64,000 nucleotides of DNA, from positions 2,628,001 through 2,692,000 of the forward strand of contig NZ_CP042467.1 of assembly GCF_007993755.1 (NCBI RefSeq), in the 5' to 3' direction. The number at the start of each line of letters is the position of its first letter. Position 1 is the stretch's first letter. This DNA is from Microvenator marinus (lineage in GTDB: Bacteria > Myxococcota_A > Bradymonadia > Bradymonadales > Bradymonadaceae). The notes under the pieces are model-generated. The model had not been told where the DNA came from. It saw only the letters and a list, made by a program, of their open reading frames with translations, and searched no databases. The translations under genes were made by a program, and so were the position numbers. Shown here piece by piece: positions 1 to 8,416 of the stretch.

Positions 1-270
1 CATACCCGCCACCTCGTCAGCTTCGGCGACCTTAAGAAGGTCCTCTTGCGTCGGGAAATAGTGGTAACCACTCAGAAGAAAACGCAGGCGCTCAGCGGGG
101 GAAACATCCTTGGAAGGCTCGTCGACCTGATGATCGTGGTCGTGATCGTGCGTCTGAGTCGGGGCAGGACCGATGGCACCGACCGGGAGGCGCGGCGTCA
201 ACGTCGGTGCCTCTTGCGCGGCAAGGGTGGCACTCGAAGCAAAGATAAGGGCAAAAATGAGGTTTCTCAT
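1..270 (-). CDS. secreted protein, N-terminal 90 residues (runs off window)
   Basis: The frame opens at an ATG at 268-270 and continues past base 1, so only the first 90 residues are present. A signal peptide (MRNLIFALIFASSATLAA, probable cleavage before QE) is followed by a Pro/Thr-rich stretch and a HDHDHDH run near residues 42-48 that could bind metal. Next comes a segment with LLSGYHYFPTQEDLL, which resembles the start of secreted HEAT-repeat-type proteins of myxobacteria; that family call is tentative. It starts 12 bases after the stop of the metalloprotease gene and is probably in the same transcript. No lipobox cysteine is seen, so the product is more likely periplasmic or released than lipid-anchored. 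Confidence 0.6.
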   Translation of the reverse strand, partial: MRNLIFALIFASSATLAAQEAPTLTPRLPVGAIGPAPTQTHDHDHDHQVDEPSKDVSPAERLRFLLSGYHYFPTQEDLLKVAEADEVAGM

Positions 271-282
271 ACGAAGTCTCCG

Positions 283-2247
283 TTATTTGACGAGTGCGCT
301 TCTTCGGACAACAAAGGCCTGGCCTTGTGTGGCGCGTGTTTGGCCACTTCCGAGCGAGAAGGCGAACATGAAATTGGTTGAATCACCGCAAAGCGACGCA
401 AGATCTGGAATCAGGCATTCTGGGGTGTCTGTGATCGGGTCGTGAGCTGAGCCGCCGTGCTCGGTGGTGTGGCGAAGCCCGAGGAAGTGCCCAATCTCGT
501 GGGCCATAGTTTGACCGAGCTGCGGGTTATCACGCCCGAGCGATTTAGCGCTGAACACAAGGCCGGACCCAGAGCTTCCGTGAATTCCAGAGACTCCGGG
601 GATTCCCGTGGACACACCCAGGAGTCCTGGGGCCTCCGAGATATTGAAATCTTCGATGAGGAAGACGTTAACACTGAGCTTTTCGTCAACGGTGTCGCCG
701 GGATCCGTGCTCGTCGCAACGAGGTCGAAGACGTCGTAAAAATCTCTCAAGATCCTGTATTGTTGAGTCACAGTCGCGTTGGCATCGAAGTAGTTTGCGA
801 CGCGTGCGGTCACGCCCATGGACGAATAGATGTTTTGAACGACCCGCATCACGGCCGCTACGTCTTGTGAGTTTCGTGCCGCCGCTGCATCCACCTGAGT
901 TCCCACGAAGTAGAAGTTCACGTCGAGCGTACGCCCTTCTTCGGTTTTGGGAATCACGTAGTAGCAGACTTCTGGGGCGGAGGTGCTCACGGTCAAACTA
1001 TAATCACCACCGCCAAAAGCGTTCGCAAATCGAGAGGCGTCACTCGCCGGGAAGAGAAGCGGCGCCATGCTACCGAGGATTTCGGGATTGACGGCCAAGA
1101 ACTCGTAGTCGTTCGGAATGTTTAGGGTGGACCCGTCAGGTTTGGTGAGGGTTTGCGGCGTCACCTTGGCCCCGGTCTGGGTAAACGGCGTGATGTAGAA
1201 GCCGAGTGCGCCATCAGGGATGGTGAAATCCAAGGTCTTGTTCGACTGACAGACGACTTGGAAGTCGTTGTCATCTGCGGTTGGCGCGATGTACTCGACG
1301 GCGGAGTCACACACGCTACCTTCGGGGGTTTCGCGGCATTCGTAGCCCTGCCGGCAATCCGAGTTGGATTCGCACGCTTCGAGGCATGTGGTTGAACGGG
1401 CGCGAGAGACGCAGATTCCGCCGTTGCAATCGTCATTGGTTGAGCAGTCTCTTGTGGTGCAATAGCCGCCAGGGTAGGCCACATCACCGCCCTCTTGCTC
1501 TTGCTCACGAATGCACGTACCCCCTTTGCAGTTCAGGCTCGCCACGCACTCTGCACCGTCATTGGCGCCGTCCGGATTTCGGACCACCGTGGTTTCGCCT
1601 TCGAGGCAAACATCCTCGCCGTTAAAGGACTGGCATCCGAAACCAAAACGGCAATCGTCGCCGTCAGCGCACGCCTGAAGGCAAGCGCTTCTCTGCTCTT
1701 CCGGCGCGGCGTCGGGGTTGAGGACTACACAGGGGTTGGACCCGAGGCAGTCTTCGTTCGACGTACAGTCGTAGCGTGTGCAATAGCCGCCGAAGAATGA
1801 TGAGTCGCAGACAGCATCGTCGCCGTTGCATTGAGAGTTGGTGCTACAGGCTGAGCCGATGGCACCTTGGACCGGCGCGTTTGACGCGGTTGGCGGAAGG
1901 CAGACCGGTGAATCATTGAGTTGAACGCAACGATAGCCTTCGTCCGCGCGGTCGCAGGTTCCGTCATAATTGCAGAGTTGGTAGCAGGCCGTGACGTCCG
2001 AGCCGGCGATTTCGGTTCGGAAGCACTCCGAGCCCCACCCACCACATCCGTTGGTTTCGCAGGAAAGTGAGGTGCAATATCCACCGGGATAGCCAAGGTC
2101 ATCAGTCAAGCACTTGCCGCCAAGACAGGCTCCATCGGCCACACAGGGTGCGCCATCCGAGATGCTGTCGATGAACTCTGTGATCTCGTCGCAACCCCCA
2201 AGTCCACCCAAGCCCCCCAGAGCAATCACAAATACTAAACGGCGCAT
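283..2247 (-). CDS. Cys-rich lipoprotein with C-terminal metzincin-type zinc metalloprotease domain
   Basis: A 654-residue lipoprotein. The signal peptide ends in GGLGGC, a lipobox with Cys19. Residues about 30-315 hold roughly five cysteine-rich units (patterns such as C-x-G-G-x-C and GGYCTxxxC) like the Dickkopf/EGF-type spacers common in myxobacterial surface proteins. The C-terminal part is a protease: HEIGHFLGLRH at about 583-593 is the zinc motif HExxHxxGxxH. A later NFM segment could be the Met-turn, as in pappalysin-like proteases. Glu584 would be the catalytic base. A GAGG-type ribosome site lies just upstream of ATG 2247. It follows the PGRP and small lipoprotein genes in the same direction, suggesting a secreted degradative set. 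The substrate is unknown. Confidence 0.82.
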   Translation of the reverse strand: MRRLVFVIALGGLGGLGGCDEITEFIDSISDGAPCVADGACLGGKCLTDDLGYPGGYCTSLSCETNGCGGWGSECFRTEIAGSDVTACYQLCNYDGTCDRADEGYRCVQLNDSPVCLPPTASNAPVQGAIGSACSTNSQCNGDDAVCDSSFFGGYCTRYDCTSNEDCLGSNPCVVLNPDAAPEEQRSACLQACADGDDCRFGFGCQSFNGEDVCLEGETTVVRNPDGANDGAECVASLNCKGGTCIREQEQEGGDVAYPGGYCTTRDCSTNDDCNGGICVSRARSTTCLEACESNSDCRQGYECRETPEGSVCDSAVEYIAPTADDNDFQVVCQSNKTLDFTIPDGALGFYITPFTQTGAKVTPQTLTKPDGSTLNIPNDYEFLAVNPEILGSMAPLLFPASDASRFANAFGGGDYSLTVSTSAPEVCYYVIPKTEEGRTLDVNFYFVGTQVDAAAARNSQDVAAVMRVVQNIYSSMGVTARVANYFDANATVTQQYRILRDFYDVFDLVATSTDPGDTVDEKLSVNVFLIEDFNISEAPGLLGVSTGIPGVSGIHGSSGSGLVFSAKSLGRDNPQLGQTMAHEIGHFLGLRHTTEHGGSAHDPITDTPECLIPDLASLCGDSTNFMFAFSLGSGQTRATQGQAFVVRRSALVK

Positions 2248-2335
2248 GTTTACCTCAACCTTCCAAATGCTTTGACGCGAAGAAGCCCACTAGATTCATT
2301 CGACCCCCGAAAGGTATCCGAAGTTCAAGGCTCAC

Positions 2336-2512
2336 TCAATGCTGAGGAGCACAGAATAATTGTTGGTCGGTGCCCATGGTGCACACCCCGAGTTTCCCTT
2401 TGGCGATGCGGCATTTCTCGGCGATTTTCGTGCATTCGCCCGTTGGCGCATCCACCTGGCCTTGGGGACAGCCGAGGCCGAAGAGAAGAACGAGTAGAAC
2501 AAGAAATTTCAT
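2336..2512 (-). CDS. small lipoprotein (58 aa)
   Basis: A short gene beginning MKFLVLLVLLFGLGCPQG, a textbook lipoprotein signal with lipobox LGLGC. The mature part is only about 43 residues with four further cysteines (ECTKI, EKCRI, GVCTM, FCAPQH), enough for two disulfides. The ATG at 2512 overlaps the TGA of the upstream PGRP gene as ATGA, so translation is probably coupled. A longer reading from further upstream would lose the signal peptide at the N-terminus and is rejected. Short lipoproteins with a CTKIGEQC / GKLGVC-like pattern are recalled from other myxobacteria, but no function is known to me. Confidence 0.72.
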   Translation of the reverse strand: MKFLVLLVLLFGLGCPQGQVDAPTGECTKIAEKCRIAKGKLGVCTMGTDQQLFCAPQH

Positions 2513-4713
2513 TGTTTTCTGCGCCGCACAAAGAGCTGCACCAGACCTAAGAGGAGTAGCAGAATCCCAGGGTTGCCCGAGGCACTCGCACAACCTGATG
2601 AGACCTCGACTTCGGCGGACTCATCGGGCTCTTCAATGGGGTCCGGATTGCTTGGAGTTTCCGGATTTTGTGGGAGCTCAGCTGCAGGCGCAAAACTCAC
2701 GGGCGCCTCCCCTACAAACGGGTCGGAAGACGAGGTTTCTTCACGCGCGGACGACTGGAAGAAGACCGCGTCTAGATTCACAATCCCTTGAGTCTTGTTC
2801 ACCAGGGGAACGATACGAAGCTGCTGGACCTCGCCGGTCCACGCCGTGTTTTGAGCGAGGGGAACGACGTAGATGCCATTGGGTTTTGCTGCAAACTCGA
2901 CGCTCTTCTCCGTGGTGATCTCCTCACCCTCGGCCGCCCAGAAGACCGCGACCCTATGACCGGGTTGATCTGTGGACATCTTGAGGACGAGTTGGTCCCA
3001 CTCGGCGGTGTCTACAAGGGTCCAAGCCGGTGACGAGAGACAACCTGCACCGGTATTGGTGGCCCGGAGCACACCGGAATCGGGCACGATAACCACGGAG
3101 TCTGTGCCGCCGCCACATGAGCTCCAGCCCTCAACCATAGCCATGTCGTCGGAATTGAATTGCCACTCGTAAGGGCTCAGAACGTCTGACTCGGTGTAGT
3201 GTTGGAGCAGTTTATTGAACGTGTTGAGTGCAGGGGTTTGGTTCCACTCGGTTTGCTCCACATAGCGCTCGTCTATCTTTCGGACCCAGGCACGAATATC
3301 AGGGTGGTCGGCAGCGCCAATGCTGTACTGGCTGGCCTCAACGTCGATCAAGACCCGCTTGGTCTCGCCCGCGCCAAATGCGTACATGGTGAGTTTTGCG
3401 GTTGCAGGCATATCGGTTTTAGGAGGATTGCCCTCGGCAGAATCGGCGTCGTTGAGCTTCCATGTGGCCTTGTCCTTTTCGGGGTGGTCGGTCTGGATTT
3501 CATAGCCAACGGGGCGGAGATAAGGGGACTCAAGCCAGTAGTCGACCTCCACACCACGTATCGGTCCATCGGAATTATTGGTGACGAGAATCTCGGCCTG
3601 AAACCTTTCGCCGATGAGATAGTCAGCCTTCCCGGCGCTGGAGCCTTCCTGGTAGAAATCAGCACTTTCACCGAGCCAGCGGGTCGTAATCTCAACGTCG
3701 TAGTTTTCCGGCTCGGGAGGTACTGGATCGCTCCCGGCAAGGGTCAGCATTTCGCCGAGCCTGTTAAGCATATTGCTTCCAGGGCAGTTTGTGCTCTGGC
3801 CTGGCCACTCCTGATGGCCTTTGACGTTAGTTCTATTCAGAGCAATTCCATACGTATCACCGACCCAACGAACGATATTGGCCACGGCTTCGAACTGAGG
3901 CTGGCCCACCGTTTGGGTTTGGAAATTGCCGATGAGGGAGATGCCGATATTGCCCGTATTCTGGTTGCCGACGTGAATACCGGTTCGCGCTTCGTTCGAA
4001 ATCCCCTGGTAGAGGAGTCCACTTTGGCTCGCCACGAAGTGGTAGCCGATATCGCACCAGCCGTTCGAGTCGATATGATAGGCCTGCATCTGGCGCATTC
4101 TGGCTGCCGGATCCGGGCCGTCATCTACCGGTCCGGCGGTGTGATGGACGCTCATTCTGTAGGGGTCATGCGCAACACCACACACTTTGTCTGGGTTTCT
4201 GGCACCCCATTCGGCCCTTGGAATCACAAGGCTTCTAGGTGCAATCGCGTTCAGAACCGGGGTGAGAACGGGTTCTTCGAGAGGAAGATCTCGGGCAAGG
4301 ATTTGAGACGCCACGATCTCTTTGTGGAAGTCGGCACGTCCGTCTTCGAGGACTGCGTGCGGTCTAAGCTCAATGGCTTGTGCCGGGCTATCGAGGAGAA
4401 TCCGAGCCACGCGATGTTTTCCTTCGCTCCAGGTGACTTCGGCGGATTTCCACGAGGACCATCCGTCGAGGTTTCGCACGCGATAGTCGATGCCCGGCTC
4501 GACTGCGTCGTAGACTAACCCAAGCTGATGAAACTCAAATGGCGCTTCAAGCCGCGTTTGAGTCCAATCTGAGATAGTCAGGTGAGCTGAGTTTCCGTGG
4601 CTATGAGCCTGGCTCCCCAAAATAGTGATGGGGAGTTCGTTTTGGCCCTCAGGTGGCGAAGCCACGGGGTCAACACAGCCGAGAAGAAGAAGAGGTAGTA
4701 GGAATCGCTTCAT
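2509..4713 (-). CDS. peptidoglycan-recognition/N-acetylmuramoyl-L-alanine amidase lipoprotein with MYXO-CTERM-like tail
   Basis: A 734-residue envelope protein. The ATG at 4713 is chosen because GGAG lies 6 bases upstream; a TTG four codons earlier is possible but lacks this spacing. MKRFLLPLLLLGC is a lipoprotein signal. Residues about 160-320 form a PGRP/amidase_2 domain: EWGARNP, the zinc-ligand segment SVHHTAG, GYHF, and GHQEWPGQSTNCPG, which supplies the distal His and Cys. All three ligands expected for an active type-2 amidase are present. An N-terminal beta-rich region and a jelly-roll-like region (about 330-660) flank it. The C-terminus is Pro/Glu-rich, then SSGCASASG, a hydrophobic helix and RRRK, the layout of a MYXO-CTERM sorting tail. 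A paralogue lies at 19188-21788. Confidence 0.88.
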   Translation of the reverse strand: MKRFLLPLLLLGCVDPVASPPEGQNELPITILGSQAHSHGNSAHLTISDWTQTRLEAPFEFHQLGLVYDAVEPGIDYRVRNLDGWSSWKSAEVTWSEGKHRVARILLDSPAQAIELRPHAVLEDGRADFHKEIVASQILARDLPLEEPVLTPVLNAIAPRSLVIPRAEWGARNPDKVCGVAHDPYRMSVHHTAGPVDDGPDPAARMRQMQAYHIDSNGWCDIGYHFVASQSGLLYQGISNEARTGIHVGNQNTGNIGISLIGNFQTQTVGQPQFEAVANIVRWVGDTYGIALNRTNVKGHQEWPGQSTNCPGSNMLNRLGEMLTLAGSDPVPPEPENYDVEITTRWLGESADFYQEGSSAGKADYLIGERFQAEILVTNNSDGPIRGVEVDYWLESPYLRPVGYEIQTDHPEKDKATWKLNDADSAEGNPPKTDMPATAKLTMYAFGAGETKRVLIDVEASQYSIGAADHPDIRAWVRKIDERYVEQTEWNQTPALNTFNKLLQHYTESDVLSPYEWQFNSDDMAMVEGWSSCGGGTDSVVIVPDSGVLRATNTGAGCLSSPAWTLVDTAEWDQLVLKMSTDQPGHRVAVFWAAEGEEITTEKSVEFAAKPNGIYVVPLAQNTAWTGEVQQLRIVPLVNKTQGIVNLDAVFFQSSAREETSSSDPFVGEAPVSFAPAAELPQNPETPSNPDPIEEPDESAEVEVSSGCASASGNPGILLLLLGLVQLFVRRRKQ

Positions 4714-4853
4714 GTCGAACTCCAAACAGTCAACGAGGGCTCAGTCCTCGTTAGATGGGCGGCGTAAACGTTAATCCCTACCTAGTTTTTTCAAAAATGC
4801 CCAATAAAAATGAATTGCCCAGTCATTAGGGGCAGTCCAGCGGGACCACGGTA

Positions 4854-4876
4854 GAGAACGAAGTTTGACTGTTCTC
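4854..4876. repeat. inverted repeat GAGAAC-N11-GTTCTC
   Basis: Six-base perfect arms separated by 11 bases in the 225-bp gap between the giant lipoprotein gene and the PGRP gene. It lies about 140 bases upstream of the PGRP start. It could be an operator for that promoter or chance. The rest of the gap (4714-4938) holds AT-rich sequence around 4785-4815, suitable for a promoter, and the palindromic repeat at 4913-4936. Confidence 0.25.
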
Positions 4877-4912
4877 GTCTGAGGAAATTAGCGAACGAAA
4901 CCAGACCGTTCC

Positions 4913-4936
4913 CACGCGGACAGAGCCCGCGTGTAC
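4913..4936 (-). repeat. 24-bp palindromic dispersed repeat, copy 1
   Basis: Identical over 24 bp to 19212-19235. Read on the minus strand it has arms CACGCGG and CCGCGTG around a GCTCTGT loop, a 7-bp perfect stem. It begins 2 bases after the stop codon of the giant lipoprotein gene, so it could act as a 3'-end mRNA hairpin. There is no T tract after it, so a classical intrinsic terminator is unlikely. Confidence 0.75.
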
Positions 4937-4938
4937 GT

Positions 4939-7900
4939 TCAGGGGTCGAATACCTCAACTTCGATCTGGTACGCGCCCGAGTTCACACCGTTAGGGCCCG
5001 CGGCAGCAAAGAAGAAGTTGTACGGGTCTCCATTTCCGGTGTTGAATTGAATCTGGCGCACACCTGAAGTTGCACCAAAGTCCGCTTCGCAAAGAGCCGA
5101 AGGTACGGCCGGAGGCACGTAAAACTCGTAGTTTCCAATCGTGTAGCCGTAGAGCGAGATATTAGCCCCAGCACTTGGAGTAAGTGTCACGCGGGCTTGC
5201 TTGCCGGGCGGGAGTGGGTCTCTGAGCGCGTAGTAGACATGGTTGCCCTCGTAGGCATCGAAATCAACCGCTGGGAAACACGCGACCGAGCTCGCCGCTG
5301 CGAAAGCAAGATTGGTACATTGCCCGGAGCTCAGGTTACCCGTGGTGGTCGCCTCGAGGTTGGAGTCGAGGGTCAGAAGATTCACGCTCCCCGGCCAGTT
5401 TTGATAGAAGGTTCCTGGCAAGGAATCTTCACAATGAATCTGCCCTTGTTGGCCAATCATTTGGATTTGGTACCCCCCGTCAGTCGCCCCGTTCGCGCCA
5501 GCCACTGCGAAGAAGACGTTGTAGGAAGCAGTGTCACTTGGGTTGTAGAAGGTAATGCTCTCACCGGCCCCTGGGTTTGGAACGCCGAGCGCATAACTCG
5601 CCTCGCAAATTGCAGACGGGACATTCGGTGGTACCACGTATTCGGTCGCGCCGAGCTGGAAGCCATAGAGACTAAGGTCCACACCATCATCAGGATTCAC
5701 TGAGATGGTAAGCGTAGAATTTGGAGGCATCGGTTGGGCGACGGCGTAGAAGTTTTGATTCCCATCAAATCTGTCGAAACGCGTCTCTGGGAAACAAGCC
5801 ACTGCACTGTCCGCCGCGAAGTCGAGGTTCGTACAGGCGCCGGTATTCAGGTTTCCGGTACTCTGATGAATCCCTTGACCATTAAGTGAAAGTTCGGTGA
5901 CACCTGCGGGCCAATCCGAGAGGTTTGTTGGCCCCGGAAGCGATTGTGGGCAGAAGGTCTGCGCAACTTCGAGGTTCGCATCGACGGTGAACGCGCCGCT
6001 TTGCCCGGTCTGAGCATCGCCGGCGACGCCGATCATCACATTGTACATGGCGTTTTCGGTGGGGTTTTGAATCCGAATGGTCTCGACTTCACCGGGATTC
6101 GGCCCTTGTAGGCTGTAGCTCGTGCGACATGCCGTATTCGTGACATTTGGGGGCAAAATGTGTTCGTAATCCCCCATGATGAATGCATAGACGTTGACGT
6201 CGGCGTTGTTTTGCGGGGTTACCGTTACAACGAGTTCCGAGCGAGGAGGAATAGGCTCATCAAGCGTGAAGAAGGTGTGATTGCCTTCAAAGCGTTCAAA
6301 CTGTGTTGCAGGGAAACACGCGACATCGGAGCGCTCCGCCCAGTCGAGGTTTACGCATGAGCCGTCCGCTAGGTTACCTGTCGTGCTACCATCGCCATTG
6401 GCGTCCAAAGTGATCACATCCACGAATGCAGGCCACGTTGGGTAGGCTGCTCCTGGCAAGGATTGTGGACAATGCGGAGGCGGCGGTGTGTCGATCTCGA
6501 CTTCGAGACGGTAATCGCCAGTCATGATGTCGGGGCCACCAGATCCGTCGTTATAGGCCGCGACCCCAAAGGTGTAGCCGTATTGATTCGAGCCGCCCAC
6601 AAACTGGATGAACTCGGTCTCACCTGGGTTCGGCACTTCGCCGATGCCAAAGGTGTAAGACGCTTCGCATTGAACCAGGCCGTTGACGAGTGGTGGCAAG
6701 ACGTAATCTTCGGGGCCGTTTCTGAAGCCGAAGAGGCTGACCTCCACCCCTGGGTCTGGAATTGCGCGAACCCGAATCCTTGAGCCCGCTGGCGGCGGTG
6801 GATCAAGGGCGTAGAAGTCGGTGGCGCCACGGAAGAAGGAGAACCTCGTGGCTGGGAAACACGCGTTGTGGCTGTCGTCAGCCCAATCTAGGGTACACGG
6901 CACGCGCCCGTTTCCAAGTGTTGCCTGCACGGTCTGGCTCGATTGGTTCGAGTCTAGAATGGTGACATCCGAAGGCCATGCGCTCAGGTCAGTGACTGCC
7001 GAATAGTCGGCGTCAGTGCAGTCGTTCGTGGACCATGTAATCAGGTTGAAGCTCAAGGTGTAGCCGCCACTTGAGCCTTGGACTGCGTCGCCAGCGACTC
7101 CGACGAAGACGTTGTAGCCGTTCTGCAGGGCCACAAAACTCAAGGATTCGGCATCGCCCGGATTCCTCGACGTACCGGGTCGGTTGTCGTAGCTCGCCTC
7201 ACAATTGGCAACGGGGAAACCGGTAGGGATTTCGAAGCCGGTCCCGGATCCCTGACTCGCACCGTAGAGACTGATATCGACGCCCGGGTCGGGCACAGCT
7301 GTGACGGTCAGGATGCTATTCGGCGGAATGGGTTGGTCGAGCGCGTAGAAGACGTGATTTCCTTCGAATCGATCGGTACGAGTCGCGGGTGCACAGGTCG
7401 TGTCCTCGACGAAATCGAGCGAACAAGGCAAGGCGCCCTGAGTGAGACTACCGTTGAGCGTTGCACTGCCTTCGCTATCGAGCTCGATACGCTGCACATG
7501 GTTGGGCCAACGCGCAGGTGAAGGTACTTCGTCATAACAGCGGTCTTGGCCGCTAAGAGAGACAACCTCGACCTCGACGGTTACATCCGAGTTTGTGTCT
7601 CCGGCGAATCGCCCTCGATTCGAAACCCCGATGAACACATTTTGCGAGCCGCTTGGATACGTTCTAAACGTGAGTTCTCCTGCAGCCCCTGGCCCTCCAA
7701 AGGTTACGGGGAAGTGGCAGAATCGCGATTCTGTGATCTCCGGCGGCACGAAATAGCCATCATCATCTTGTGTGATGGCGTAGATCGCGGCTTCAGCGTT
7801 ACCCACAGGAGTTGCCGTGATGCGGACTTCGCTCCATTCGTCCACCGGCGCGTCGATGACGAACATGAGGTGGTTACCCGTAAAGTACTCGTTTCGCGTG

Positions 7901-8286
7901 GCATTTTGATAACATGCGATTCCGGGCGACATGAGGAAGTCAATGTTCTCAAGCGCCGGAAAATCAGCGTAATTTGCGGTCGCTTGACCACGCCCGTTAG
8001 CGTCCAGCGGGATTCGAATCACGGAGTCCGGCCAATCTATGGGGCCTGGAGGGTCCATATCCTCGGGCATATCAGCCTCGTTCATGTCTGACTGATCCGG
8101 CGCGTCTTGATCGGGCTCGGCCATATCGGCCTCGTTCATATCCTGCTGAGTCATGTCATTGGTGGGCATATCCTCTGTAACACCAAAATCCATGTCAGTG
8201 TCTTCACTTGTGCCTCCACCGCACGCGATCAGTCCCACCAATGCTGCGGTGAGAACACACAAACGCGCAAAATTCACAGGAATCAT
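4939..8286 (-). CDS. giant lipoprotein with six ~155-residue tandem repeats
   Basis: The product is 1115 residues from ATG 8286, which has GGAGG 5 bases upstream; a longer reading upstream would bury the signal peptide. MIPVNFARLCVLTAALVGLIAC is a lipoprotein signal. An acidic Asp/Met-rich tether follows (about residues 28-80), including two copies of DMNEADM. Then come six tandem units, each starting WPxxVxxIxLD, with a central cysteine pair around CFPATRFDRFEGNHxFYAL, a PPxS turn, LPPxV, CEASY, and a final YNVFxGVAG strand. The first unit is the most divergent. Each unit looks like an all-beta, disulfide-stabilised domain. I do not recognise the family; surface adhesion or coat function is a guess. 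Confidence 0.8.
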   Translation of the reverse strand: MIPVNFARLCVLTAALVGLIACGGGTSEDTDMDFGVTEDMPTNDMTQQDMNEADMAEPDQDAPDQSDMNEADMPEDMDPPGPIDWPDSVIRIPLDANGRGQATANYADFPALENIDFLMSPGIACYQNATRNEYFTGNHLMFVIDAPVDEWSEVRITATPVGNAEAAIYAITQDDDGYFVPPEITESRFCHFPVTFGGPGAAGELTFRTYPSGSQNVFIGVSNRGRFAGDTNSDVTVEVEVVSLSGQDRCYDEVPSPARWPNHVQRIELDSEGSATLNGSLTQGALPCSLDFVEDTTCAPATRTDRFEGNHVFYALDQPIPPNSILTVTAVPDPGVDISLYGASQGSGTGFEIPTGFPVANCEASYDNRPGTSRNPGDAESLSFVALQNGYNVFVGVAGDAVQGSSGGYTLSFNLITWSTNDCTDADYSAVTDLSAWPSDVTILDSNQSSQTVQATLGNGRVPCTLDWADDSHNACFPATRFSFFRGATDFYALDPPPPAGSRIRVRAIPDPGVEVSLFGFRNGPEDYVLPPLVNGLVQCEASYTFGIGEVPNPGETEFIQFVGGSNQYGYTFGVAAYNDGSGGPDIMTGDYRLEVEIDTPPPPHCPQSLPGAAYPTWPAFVDVITLDANGDGSTTGNLADGSCVNLDWAERSDVACFPATQFERFEGNHTFFTLDEPIPPRSELVVTVTPQNNADVNVYAFIMGDYEHILPPNVTNTACRTSYSLQGPNPGEVETIRIQNPTENAMYNVMIGVAGDAQTGQSGAFTVDANLEVAQTFCPQSLPGPTNLSDWPAGVTELSLNGQGIHQSTGNLNTGACTNLDFAADSAVACFPETRFDRFDGNQNFYAVAQPMPPNSTLTISVNPDDGVDLSLYGFQLGATEYVVPPNVPSAICEASYALGVPNPGAGESITFYNPSDTASYNVFFAVAGANGATDGGYQIQMIGQQGQIHCEDSLPGTFYQNWPGSVNLLTLDSNLEATTTGNLSSGQCTNLAFAAASSVACFPAVDFDAYEGNHVYYALRDPLPPGKQARVTLTPSAGANISLYGYTIGNYEFYVPPAVPSALCEADFGATSGVRQIQFNTGNGDPYNFFFAAAGPNGVNSGAYQIEVEVFDP

Positions 8287-8416
8287 CTTTGCCTCCGGGA
8301 TGATTTCGTCTACATGAATAGATCTATACGAGGCTAACTTAGGCGGACGGGTTCGCGCCATGAAGAGATTTTGAAATCAATTCAGCGGATCTCAGCACGT
8401 TTCAGGAGTAGTACGG

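Noticed and set aside
3199-4518. A 439-codon open frame on the + strand
   Set aside because: It lies wholly antisense to the PGRP gene, which has clear domain motifs. It has no recognisable domain or ribosome site and is explained by codon bias of the real gene.
4913-4936. Intrinsic terminator
   Set aside because: The stem is good, but no T tract follows on the minus strand, and an identical copy lies inside a coding sequence; treated as a dispersed repeat.
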